NCBI GenBank assembly: GCA_023260815.1 | Contig: JALQUE010000401.1 | Coordinates: 1-5,676, forward strand | DNA: 5,676 nucleotides | From: Roseovarius sp. | GTDB taxonomy: Bacteria; Pseudomonadota; Alphaproteobacteria; Rhodobacterales; Rhodobacteraceae | Direction of reading: 5' to 3' | Part shown: positions 1-5,676 of the stretch, piece after piece | Layout: each line of letters starts with the position of its first letter | How positions within the stretch are numbered: position 1 is the first letter of the stretch | The notes under the pieces: generated by a model | What the model saw: the letters and a program-made list of their open reading frames with translations, nothing else | What the model was told of the DNA's origin: nothing | The model's database searches: none | Program-made: the position numbers and the translations under genes

Positions 1-2268
1 TGGCTGTGGCATCTGCTGCTGTTCCCGGCGGCTTTTGCGGCCCTGACGGTGGCGGGGTGGCTGGCGCCGGTGCTGCTGAACGATGTGAGCGCGCAATTTG
101 CCACGATGGAGGCGACCCGCATTTTCGCCTCGGTCATTCCGGTTCTGGCCTCGGTGTTTGTGCTGTGCCTTGGCGTGGTGGTTCTGGCGGCCGCGGGCAT
201 TGCGGGCATCATCGCCGCGATGCTGGCGACCATGGCGATCATGCGGCGCATCCGCAACGGAACGGGGCGTCTGAAATCAAAGCTTTTTCCAAAGCGCGAC
301 AGGCCGATCAAAGCCGGGTATCAAAGATCGCCCTTCGGTCGGGTGATCCACTTCATTGCCGGAAACGCGATCATGCCGATTGTCAGTTTCGGGATGGTCT
401 TCGTGCTGGTCGGCTCGGTCCTGATCTTCTACGTCAACAACAACCAGGGCACGGAATTCTTTGTGGAATCCGAGCCTGAGCAGGCCATTGTCTATGTCCG
501 GGCGCGCGGCAACCTGTCGATCGAACAGAAAGACGCGCTGGTGGCCGAGGTCGAAGACATCGTCTTGCAGCATCCCGGCGTGCAGACCGCCTTTGCCTTT
601 GCCGGTGAGGGTGGGCTGAACAATAACACCGGCGGGGCCGAGGCGCCGTTGGACACGATCGGTCAGGTCCAGCTTGAGACGATCCCTTGGGACGAACGCC
701 CGCAAACCCGCGAGACATGGTTCACCGTTCCGTTCCTGGGCATGCACGTGAATCGCTCGGTCAGTGCCGAGGCGTTCGACGGCGACACGATCATCAACGA
801 GCTGACCGCCCAGTTGCAGCAGCTTCCCGGCATTCAGATCGAAATCCTGGCGCAGGCACGCGGACCGGCCTCGGCCAAGCCCGTGCAACTGCGCCTGAAG
901 GGCGACAATTGGGACGACCTGCAGGAGGCGACGCGCCTTGCGCGCGAAAAATTCGAAGAGACGCCCGGCCTGCGGCAGATCGAGGACACGCTGCCGCTGC
1001 CGGGGATCGACTGGCAGATCGACGTCGATGTGCAGAAGGCGGGGCGTTATGGCGCGGATGTGGCCACGGTGGGCGCGATGGTGCAGCTGGTCACGCGGGG
1101 GATTTTGCTGGACACGATGCGCGTGCCGTCCTCTGACGAAGAGATCGACATTCGCGTGCGGCTGCCCGAGAAGGACCGCGTGCTGAGCACGCTGGACACA
1201 TTGAAAGTGCGCACCGAGGATGGGCTGGTCCCGCTGTCGAATTTCATCACCCGGCAGCCGGTCAAGAAACTGGCCCAGATCGACCGGGTCGATCAGACGC
1301 GGTATTTCGACATCAAGGCGGGGGTGGCGTCGGGCATGACCCGCACCGTCCCAACCGAGGATGGCGGTGAAACCGACATTCCGATCACCGCCAACGAGCG
1401 TATAACGCTGCTGACCGACTGGCTGGACAGCGGTGTTCTGCCGGACAGTGTGGATTATGAATGGACCGGCGATCAGGAGGATCAGGCGGAATCCGGTGCC
1501 TTCCTGCAAAAGGCGTTCGCCGGGGCGCTGGCGCTGATGTTCATCATCCTGCTGGCGCAGTTCAACAGCGTCTATAACGCCATTCTGGTCCTGCTGGCGG
1601 TGGTTCTGTCGACCACGGGCGTGTTGATCGGAATGCTGGTGATGAACCAGCCGTTTTCGATCATCATGACCGGCACCGGGATCGTCGCCTTGGCGGGGAT
1701 CGTGGTGAACAACAATATCGTGTTGATCGACACCTATCAGGAATACAGCCGCTACATGCCCCGGATCGAGGCGATCACCCGCACCGCCGAGGCGCGCATC
1801 CGGCCTGTCCTGCTGACCACCATCACCACCATGGCGGGGCTTGCGCCGATGATGTTCGGGCTGAGCCTGGATTTCGTGAATGGCGGCTATGCGTTCAACT
1901 CGCCCACAGCGCTGTGGTGGAAACAGCTGGCCACGGCGGTGGTATTCGGTCTGGGGATCGCGACGGTGCTGACGCTGGTCTTTACGCCGTCGATGCTGGC
2001 GATGCGGATATGGGCGGGCACCTATGTGCAATGGGCCGCGCAAGGGCTGGCGGCGATGTCCCTGGGCCGTGCCAGCCGCGCCGCAAAAGACTGGGCGCTT
2101 GAGGCGAATGCACGGCAAGTGCAGGCGCCCGAACTGCTTTGGCCGGAAGAGCATCCACGCGATGCAGGCTATGTCGACGAGGATGCCGCGCGCCCGGTGG
2201 TGGAAGATATCAAGCGGGTGATCGCGGCGCGGGATGCCGATGGCAACCCGCTGCGGGCGGCGGAATAA
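1..2268 (+). CDS. RND-superfamily efflux permease, C-terminal part (5' end outside window)
   Basis: This is the C-terminal 755 residues of an inner-membrane RND (AcrB-like, ACR_tran) permease, which uses proton-motive force to export substrates from the periplasm or outer leaflet with a periplasmic adaptor and an outer-membrane channel. The frame is open from base 1, so the GTG at 49 is not the start; full RND pumps have about 1,030-1,150 residues, so roughly the first third is missing. In window numbering, hydrophobic segments lie at 1-26 and 41-82, TM7 at about 118-145, a periplasmic porter/docking region at about 150-500, TM8-TM10 at about 502-582, TM11 at about 599-621 and TM12 at about 638-671. 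An 84-residue soluble tail follows. The TM10 motif GIVVNNNIVLID (566-577) and the TM11 motif RIRPVLLTT support the family. The TM10 lysine of AcrB is Asn570 here. Substrate is unknown. No adaptor or channel gene is in the window. Family assignment is very secure. Confidence 0.95.
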   Translation, partial: WLWHLLLFPAAFAALTVAGWLAPVLLNDVSAQFATMEATRIFASVIPVLASVFVLCLGVVVLAAAGIAGIIAAMLATMAIMRRIRNGTGRLKSKLFPKRDRPIKAGYQRSPFGRVIHFIAGNAIMPIVSFGMVFVLVGSVLIFYVNNNQGTEFFVESEPEQAIVYVRARGNLSIEQKDALVAEVEDIVLQHPGVQTAFAFAGEGGLNNNTGGAEAPLDTIGQVQLETIPWDERPQTRETWFTVPFLGMHVNRSVSAEAFDGDTIINELTAQLQQLPGIQIEILAQARGPASAKPVQLRLKGDNWDDLQEATRLAREKFEETPGLRQIEDTLPLPGIDWQIDVDVQKAGRYGADVATVGAMVQLVTRGILLDTMRVPSSDEEIDIRVRLPEKDRVLSTLDTLKVRTEDGLVPLSNFITRQPVKKLAQIDRVDQTRYFDIKAGVASGMTRTVPTEDGGETDIPITANERITLLTDWLDSGVLPDSVDYEWTGDQEDQAESGAFLQKAFAGALALMFIILLAQFNSVYNAILVLLAVVLSTTGVLIGMLVMNQPFSIIMTGTGIVALAGIVVNNNIVLIDTYQEYSRYMPRIEAITRTAEARIRPVLLTTITTMAGLAPMMFGLSLDFVNGGYAFNSPTALWWKQLATAVVFGLGIATVLTLVFTPSMLAMRIWAGTYVQWAAQGLAAMSLGRASRAAKDWALEANARQVQAPELLWPEEHPRDAGYVDEDAARPVVEDIKRVIAARDADGNPLRAAE
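1696..1731 (+). other. TM10 motif of the RND permease with Asn in place of the AcrB Lys940 equivalent
   Basis: These codons read GIVVNNNIVLID and align with GLSAKNAILIVE of AcrB TM10. The fifth position, Lys940 in AcrB, is Asn (codon 1708-1710). In AcrB the lysine pairs with Asp407/Asp408 of TM4 in proton relay; TM4 is outside the window. TM11 keeps the Arg and Thr positions equivalent to AcrB Arg971 and Thr978 (Thr codon 1816-1818). As I recall, GIVVNN-type motifs occur in other RND subgroups, so this is a subfamily trait rather than damage. Confidence 0.75.
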
Positions 2269-2274
2269 GCCTCA
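2266..2274. other. Convergent gene junction, stop codons 3 bp apart
   Basis: The TAA of the RND gene (2266-2268, + strand) and the TGA of the small hypothetical gene (2272-2274, - strand) are separated only by gcc. There is no room for a dedicated terminator, and no hairpin followed by a T-run is visible close by. The GCCGCGGC palindrome at 2275-2282 is too short to serve. Transcripts from each side therefore probably run into the opposite coding region before ending. Confidence 0.9.
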
Positions 2275-2640
2275 GCCGCGGCGCGGATCGCCCTCACCCC
2301 GCGCGCGGGCCGCGTCATCGAGGCCCAACCACCAGTCACGGTAGCGGCTGTCGGCTGGATGCTGCCCGCTGTCGTCGGGGGCGCCATCGTCCCACCAGAC
2401 AGGGCCGTGTTCCCCCAGACGGCGTTTGGCCAACTCGACTGCGTCGCGCGCGGCGCGGCGGTCCGTATCATCCCCGGCATCATCCCCGGCCTGTCGTTCG
2501 GCCTGACGGGCCTGCATCAGCGCCTTGATCGCGGCGCGGCGGGCGCTGTCGCTGAGCGAAGGATCGCCCTTGCGCCAAAGGCGCCCACGCGACACGAAAT
2601 AGCGGCCATCGGGTGTTTCGGGATAGCCCTTTCGGCTCAT
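2272..2640 (-). CDS. Conserved hypothetical protein, 122 aa, GPVWWDDG family
   Basis: I recognise this as a small conserved hypothetical protein of alphaproteobacteria with no function known to me. Residues 12-23 (GRYFVSRGRLWR) form a compact basic/aromatic N-terminal motif. Residues 31-75 are Ala/Arg/Asp-rich and likely helical, and residues 79-89 (GPVWWDDGAPD) form a second conserved motif. There is no signal peptide, membrane segment or cysteine, so it is probably cytosolic. The ATG at 2638-2640 overlaps the TGA of the upstream ABC gene as ATGA, with a purine-rich GAAGAAG just before it, which fixes the start and implies coupled translation. An upstream in-frame ATG at 2670 would add ten residues (MAASAIRRSG) that do not resemble the family and would overlap the exporter by 34 bp, so I reject it. 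A role connected with the exporter is inference from coupling only. Confidence 0.82.
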   Translation of the reverse strand: MSRKGYPETPDGRYFVSRGRLWRKGDPSLSDSARRAAIKALMQARQAERQAGDDAGDDTDRRAARDAVELAKRRLGEHGPVWWDDGAPDDSGQHPADSRYRDWWLGLDDAARARGEGDPRRG

Positions 2641-4448
2641 GCCGCTTCTTCGGATTGCTGACGCTGCCACAGGCTGGCATAGCGGCCCTGTCGTGCCAGA
2701 AGCTCGGAATGGGTGCCGTCTTCGACGATCTGGCCGTCTTCCAACACCACGATCCGGTCGGCATCGGCCACGGTGGACAAACGATGCGCGATGGTAATGA
2801 CCGTGCGCCCCTGCCCCGCCCGTTGCAGCGCGCCCTGAATGTCCCGCTCGGTTTCGGTATCGAGCGCGCTTGTGGCCTCGTCCAGCAACAGAATCGGCGG
2901 GTTCTTGAGCAGGGTGCGGGCGATGCCCACACGCTGCTTTTCACCGCCCGACAGTTTCAGACCGCGTTCGCCCACCTGCGTGTCATAGCCGTCGGGCAGG
3001 CTTGTGATGAAGTCATGGATCTGGGCGGCCTTCGCGGCCTGTTCGATGTCGGCGCGAGTGGCGCCGTCGCGCCCATAGGCGATGTTGTAGCCCACGGTGT
3101 CATTGAACAGCACCGTGTCCTGCGGCACCACACCGATCGCGGCGTGCAAGCTTTCCAGCGTCAGATCCCGCAGGTCTTGCCCGTCGATCTTAACCGCGCC
3201 CTTCTGCACGTCATAAAAGCGAAACAGCAAACGCCCGATGGTGGATTTGCCCGATCCCGAGGGGCCGACAACAGCCAGTGTCTGCCCGGGCCGCACCTGC
3301 AGGCTGACGCCCTTGAGGATCGGTCTTGCCGAGTCATAACCGAAGAAAACCGTGTCGAACGTCACCTCCCCGCCTTGCACATCAAGAACCTTTGCATTCG
3401 GACTTTCGGTGATATCTGGGGCTTGCTCTAACAAACCGAACATTTCCCCCATATCCACAAGGGATTGCCGGATCTCGCGGTAGACGGTGCCCAGAAAGTT
3501 CAACGGCATGGTAATCTGGATCATGTAGGCGTTGACCATGACGAAATCGCCCACCGTCATCGCGCCACTCTGCACCCCGATCGCCGCCATCACCATGACC
3601 GCCACCAGCCCTCCGGTGATCAGGACAGACTGCCCGAAGTTCAGGAAGGCCAGCGAATACGAGGTCTGGAGCGCGGCCTTTTCATACCCCGCCATCGCCG
3701 CATCATAGCGGGCCGCCTCGCGGCGTTCGGCGCCGAAATATTTGACCGTCTCGAAATTCAACAGGCTGTCGATCGCCTTCTGGTTGGCGTCGGTATCCTG
3801 ATCGTTCATTTCCTTGCGCAGCTTCACCCGCCACTCGGTGACCTTGAAGGTGAAGGCGACATAGGCGGCGATCACCCCAACCACCACGACGAGATACCAG
3901 AAATCAAAGAGCGTCCACAGGACAAGCCCGATCATCACCAGTTCCAGCACCAGCGGCCCGATCGAGAACAGCAGAAAGCGGAGCAGGAATTCGACGCCCT
4001 TGACCCCACGTTCGATGATCCGGCTGAGCCCCCCCGTCTTGCGGGTGATGTGGTAGCGCAGCGACATCTGGTGAATATGGGTGAACGTCTCAAGCGCAAG
4101 CTGTCGAAGGGCGCGTTGGGCGACACGCGCGAAGATCACGTCGCGCAACTGCTGGAAGCCCACATTCATCAGACGCGCCATGCCATAGGCCACGGTCAGG
4201 CCCACGGCGCCATACCCCAGCATCCATGCGGCGTTGTCGCTCTCGCCCGCCAGCGCATCGACCGCCGCCTTGTAAAAAAACGGCGTGCCCACCGCGACCA
4301 GCTTGGCCACGAACAGAGCGATCAGCGCAAAGACGACCCGGCGTTTGACCCATCCCTGCCCCTCGGGCCAGAGATACGGCGCGACCCGGCGGATCGTGGA
4401 CCAGCCGTCGGCGGGCATTTCGGTTGTCGTGAGGGTGGTGCGACGCAT
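2637..4448 (-). CDS. atm1: Atm1/ABCB7-type ABC exporter half-transporter (permease-ATPase fusion)
   Basis: This intact 603-residue inner-membrane ABC half-transporter should work as a homodimer. It resembles mitochondrial Atm1/ABCB7 and bacterial NaAtm1, which export glutathione-linked substrates, including metal-thiol and persulfide species. Six membrane helices fall at about 37-58, 74-95, 152-178, 180-200, 265-290 and 297-320. Atm1-type signatures are NFETVKYF (231-238), NFGQ (270-273) and MPLNFLGTVYRE (314-325). Tyr196, Arg207, Arg211, Asn270 and Gln273 match, at +1, residues I recall as glutathione ligands in NaAtm1. The ATPase domain is complete: A-loop Tyr371, Walker A GPSGSGKST (395-403), Q-loop Gln443, signature LSGGEKQ (499-505), Walker B ILLLDE (519-524) and switch His555. 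The start at 4448 has AGGA 11 nt upstream; the ATG at 4418 has no such site. The 3' end overlaps the next gene by 4 bp. The exact substrate is inferred. Confidence 0.95.
   Translation of the reverse strand: MRRTTLTTTEMPADGWSTIRRVAPYLWPEGQGWVKRRVVFALIALFVAKLVAVGTPFFYKAAVDALAGESDNAAWMLGYGAVGLTVAYGMARLMNVGFQQLRDVIFARVAQRALRQLALETFTHIHQMSLRYHITRKTGGLSRIIERGVKGVEFLLRFLLFSIGPLVLELVMIGLVLWTLFDFWYLVVVVGVIAAYVAFTFKVTEWRVKLRKEMNDQDTDANQKAIDSLLNFETVKYFGAERREAARYDAAMAGYEKAALQTSYSLAFLNFGQSVLITGGLVAVMVMAAIGVQSGAMTVGDFVMVNAYMIQITMPLNFLGTVYREIRQSLVDMGEMFGLLEQAPDITESPNAKVLDVQGGEVTFDTVFFGYDSARPILKGVSLQVRPGQTLAVVGPSGSGKSTIGRLLFRFYDVQKGAVKIDGQDLRDLTLESLHAAIGVVPQDTVLFNDTVGYNIAYGRDGATRADIEQAAKAAQIHDFITSLPDGYDTQVGERGLKLSGGEKQRVGIARTLLKNPPILLLDEATSALDTETERDIQGALQRAGQGRTVITIAHRLSTVADADRIVVLEDGQIVEDGTHSELLARQGRYASLWQRQQSEEAA
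2645..2651 (-). promoter_or_regulatory. Ribosome binding site of the small hypothetical gene, inside the ABC gene 3' end
   Basis: On the minus strand GAAGAAG lies 4 nt before the ATG at 2640, or GAAG about 7 nt before it. It is a weak Shine-Dalgarno sequence embedded in the last codons of the exporter. Together with the ATGA overlap at 2637-2640 it favours the 122-residue start and reinitiation by ribosomes finishing the exporter. Confidence 0.5.
2934..2954 (-). other. ABC signature motif (LSGGEKQ) of the exporter
   Basis: Codons 499-505 of the exporter encode LSGGEKQ, the family signature that closes the second ATP site of the dimer. It lies shortly before the Walker B ILLLDE and D-loop SALD. 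Its canonical form supports an active ATPase. Confidence 0.93.
3240..3266 (-). other. Walker A (P-loop) of the exporter
   Basis: Codons 395-403 encode GPSGSGKST, with the phosphate-binding lysine at residue 401. The aromatic A-loop residue Tyr371 lies 24 residues before it. All residues needed for ATP binding are present. Confidence 0.95.
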
Positions 4449-4480
4449 CTTGCAAGCAGTCCTGTATTCTGTTTTGCAAA
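4449..4480 (-). promoter_or_regulatory. Paired TTGCAA palindromes upstream of the exporter, possible operator
   Basis: Two perfect 8-bp palindromes, CTTGCAAG (4449-4456) and TTTGCAAA (4473-4480), have centres 24 bp apart. That is a little over two helical turns. One touches the exporter start codon and the other would fall near a promoter. The arrangement would suit a dimeric regulator binding one DNA face, but I cannot match it to a named operator, and short palindromes can arise by chance. Confidence 0.25.
4460..4463 (-). promoter_or_regulatory. Likely ribosome binding site of the exporter gene
   Basis: On the minus strand AGGA lies 11 nt before the ATG at 4448. The spacing is slightly long, but there is no better purine-rich word nearer, and the next in-frame ATG at 4418 has none. 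Confidence 0.45.
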
Positions 4481-4579
4481 CCTAGGGCGCGGCATGGGGG
4501 AAGGCCAGCCCCGGTTGCGGCCGGTTCAGGCGAAAAGGCGGTATGCGTGGGGCGGGTACCTGTCTGACGGGGTGTCCGG

Positions 4580-5676
4580 TTACTCGCTTGCGGGCACGGT
4601 GAACACCTGCCCCGGATAGATCAGGTCTGGATCGCGAATACGGTCGCGGTTGGCCTCGAAGATGCGGACATACATCGTGCCTTCGCCGTAATTGCTGCGC
4701 GAGATCGCCCACAGGGTATTGCCCGGCTGGACCGTCACGGCCCGCACGGTGCGGGCGGCTTGGTCTTGGTCTTTGTCCGGGTCTGGGGCTTGGTCGGCGA
4801 TCAGGTCGCGTTCCTCACGCTGGAACGGTGTTTCAAGCCGTGACGTGACATTGCCCTCGGTATCGGTCTCGTCGATCCGCAGGGTATAGACGCCGCTATC
4901 CACCTGAGGCAGCCCCGTGCGCCATGTGCCGTCCGAGGCGATGCGCGACGATGTCACCGGCTGATTGTCGAGGTATATCTGCACGAACCCATCGATGCGG
5001 CCACGTCCGGATAGCGATACCTCGCCCGCGTCCGAATAGGTGATCGCATCGAGGGCCACACTGGACATGACCTCGGGGACGGTGCTGGCCGGTTCGGGGG
5101 GCTGCAGGACGCGCACGCCGCTTTCGTCCGACAGCAAAACGGCCTGACGCGTGGGGGTGTCCTGTGTCGCCGCGTCTGCAGGCACTGCGGCGGGTTCCAC
5201 AGTGGTGGCCACAGGTGCAGGTTCGGGCGCCGGGGCATCGGCCATCTGGGCGGTTACGGCAGGGGTTGCGGCGTCTGCAGGCGCGCTCTCGGCAGGGGTT
5301 GGTGGCGCATCGTCCGAGGCTGGCGCCGGTTCTGTCGCAGGGGCGCCAGATGTCGCCTCGGCGCTGGCACGTTCGGTCTGCGCATCGGGCGTCGGGGTCT
5401 GGTTTTCAGCGACCAGCGCGGGGTCTGCTTCGGCGTCTGGCGCGGGGTCTGCCTTGGGGCGCTGCATCGGGGCGATGATGATTTCATCGCGCGAGGCGAT
5501 ATCGTCGCCGGTCTCGGGCGAGCGCATGGCAAGCGACAGAACACGGGGCTGGTCACTGTCGGCGACGGACAGGAATTCAACGAAATCCCCCCGGCCTTCG
5601 GGGCGCAGAACGCGCAGCGGTTCCCCATCCAGCAGGATCGACGTCTCCCATCCCGGCTGCGACCGGCCTGCAACGA
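4580..5676 (-). CDS. LysM/Ig-like cell-envelope protein with Ala/Pro-rich linker (N-terminus outside window)
   Basis: These are the last 364 residues of a peptidoglycan-associated protein. The minus-strand frame stays open to the window edge (first full codon at 5672-5674), so the ATG at 5527 is internal. Domains in order: an Ig-like module at about 5468-5668, containing GRSQPGWETSILLDGEP; an Ala/Pro/acidic linker of about 109 residues (5141-5467); a second Ig-like module (about 4823-5059), with GFVQIYLDNQPV and GVYTLRIDETD; a charged spacer; and a C-terminal LysM domain (about 4589-4744) with VQPGNTLWAISRSNYG, FEANRDRI and DLIYPGQVFTVP. LysM binds N-acetylglucosamine-containing glycans, so the protein probably sits in the periplasm or envelope on murein. 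A signal peptide or N-terminal membrane anchor would lie upstream and cannot be checked. No catalytic domain is visible. The specific role is unknown. It lies upstream of the exporter on the same strand, with 131 bp between. Confidence 0.9.
   Translation of the reverse strand, partial: VAGRSQPGWETSILLDGEPLRVLRPEGRGDFVEFLSVADSDQPRVLSLAMRSPETGDDIASRDEIIIAPMQRPKADPAPDAEADPALVAENQTPTPDAQTERASAEATSGAPATEPAPASDDAPPTPAESAPADAATPAVTAQMADAPAPEPAPVATTVEPAAVPADAATQDTPTRQAVLLSDESGVRVLQPPEPASTVPEVMSSVALDAITYSDAGEVSLSGRGRIDGFVQIYLDNQPVTSSRIASDGTWRTGLPQVDSGVYTLRIDETDTEGNVTSRLETPFQREERDLIADQAPDPDKDQDQAARTVRAVTVQPGNTLWAISRSNYGEGTMYVRIFEANRDRIRDPDLIYPGQVFTVPASE
4589..4744 (-). other. C-terminal LysM domain
   Basis: About 52 residues match LysM: opening VQPGNTLWAIS, a middle GEGTMYVRIFEANRDRI and closing DLIYPGQVFTVP. 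The spacing of GNTLW, N(R)D and YPGQ is typical of LysM domains that bind peptidoglycan glycan strands. It ends two residues before the stop codon. Confidence 0.93.
5141..5467 (-). repeat. Low-complexity Ala/Pro/Asp/Glu-rich linker in the LysM protein
   Basis: About 109 residues consist mostly of Ala, Pro, Thr, Asp and Glu, with no aromatic residue, and are probably disordered and extended. It would act as a flexible spacer between envelope domains. The DNA is locally repetitive: for example gcgtctgcaggc occurs both near 5170 and near 5271. Such regions commonly vary in length between strains. Confidence 0.8.
5416..5452 (-). repeat. Short 24-bp-period direct repeat within the linker
   Basis: The 13-mer gcgcggggtctgc occurs at 5416-5428 and again at 5440-5452, exactly 24 bp apart. 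This keeps the frame and duplicates an ADPA-type peptide. It may be a remnant of slippage in the low-complexity linker. Confidence 0.6.

Larger units (their letters stand above)
4449..4579 (-). other. 131-bp intergenic region upstream of the exporter
   Basis: This is the only real non-coding stretch in the window, between the LysM gene stop and the exporter ATG. The part near the LysM stop is GC-rich and contains short CCGG/GGCC self-complementary pieces around 4503-4524, including CCGGTT twice at 10-bp spacing, but no stem followed by a T-run. The 40 bases nearest the exporter are AT-richer and carry two TTGCAA palindromes and the likely ribosome binding site. No sigma-70-like -35/-10 pair better than a weak partial match is visible; CAGAAT on the minus strand is the best -10-like word, with a poor -35. 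The exporter may have its own promoter here or may be read through from the LysM gene. Confidence 0.6.

Noticed and set aside
49..51. GTG at 49 as the start of the RND gene
   Set aside because: The frame is open to base 1 with membrane-type coding sequence before it, and the N-terminal third of an RND protein is missing, so the real start lies upstream of the window.
277..2154. Very long antisense reading frame (about 625 codons, minus strand) opposite the RND gene
   Set aside because: It is a shadow of the strong third-position G/C bias of the RND gene. Its translation is rich in Arg, His, Gln and Asp, without domains or plausible hydrophobic segments, while the plus strand has clear RND motifs.
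2641..2670. Alternative upstream start at 2670 for the small hypothetical gene
   Set aside because: It adds MAASAIRRSG, which does not fit the family start MSRKGYPETPDGRYF, and the ATGA overlap with GAAGAAG supports the start at 2640.
2613..3431. Plus-strand frame (about 272 codons) opposite the ABC ATPase domain
   Set aside because: It is an antisense shadow of the conserved Walker A, signature and Walker B coding region, with no recognisable domain.
4501..4530. GC-rich CCGG/GGCC self-complementary words as a terminator of the LysM gene
   Set aside because: The inverted pieces are short and overlapping, and no T-run follows on the minus strand, so an intrinsic terminator cannot be supported.
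3465..4619. Long plus-strand frame (about 384 codons) opposite the ABC exporter
   Set aside because: It is antisense to the transmembrane domain of a clear Atm1-type gene. The product is His/Arg/Asp-rich and featureless, and it runs across the intergenic region without a credible start site.
5141..5467. Repetitive linker DNA as a CRISPR-like or tandem repeat array
   Set aside because: The repeated words are short and irregular, and they encode an Ala/Pro-rich peptide in frame. There are no regularly spaced identical repeats with unique spacers.
5525..5527. ATG at 5527 (minus strand) as the start of the LysM protein
   Set aside because: The same frame continues upstream to the window edge with domain-like sequence (GWETSILLDGEP, FVEFLSV). 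The ATG is inside an Ig-like module, and no signal peptide follows it.

Overview
The window is a gene-dense, high-GC stretch with strong G/C preference at third codon positions. It most likely comes from an alphaproteobacterium, probably Rhodobacterales. That placement rests on recognition of the protein families: a roseobacter-type RND permease, an Atm1-type ABC exporter, a small GPVWWDDG protein and a LysM protein with an Ala/Pro linker. No rRNA or other marker gene is present, so it remains an inference.

Layout from left to right. Positions 1-2268 (+) hold the C-terminal ~755 residues of an RND-superfamily inner-membrane permease whose start lies outside the window. It meets a convergent cluster with only 3 bp between the two stop codons. 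On the minus strand, read right to left, are: a LysM/Ig-like cell-envelope protein (4580 to beyond 5676, N-terminus outside the window); a 131-bp intergenic region (4449-4579); an intact 603-residue Atm1/ABCB7-type half-transporter (2637-4448); and a 122-residue conserved hypothetical protein (2272-2640). The hypothetical starts inside the ABC stop codon (ATGA overlap), so those two genes are almost certainly one translationally coupled unit.

How the genes may work together. The exporter probably moves glutathione-linked substrates (glutathione conjugates, metal-thiol or persulfide species) across the inner membrane, and its small partner of unknown function is made with it. The LysM protein is likely anchored to peptidoglycan and lies on the same strand upstream; cotranscription is possible but not shown. 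The RND permease is convergent and looks functionally separate.

No tRNA, rRNA, CRISPR array, insertion sequence, attachment site or convincing intrinsic terminator was seen. I found no strong evidence of a new system. The most notable points are the missing TM10 lysine and the unusual hydrophobic region before TM7 in the RND permease, the coupled hypothetical gene, paired TTGCAA palindromes upstream of the exporter, and two diverged Ig-like modules flanking the linker of the LysM protein.
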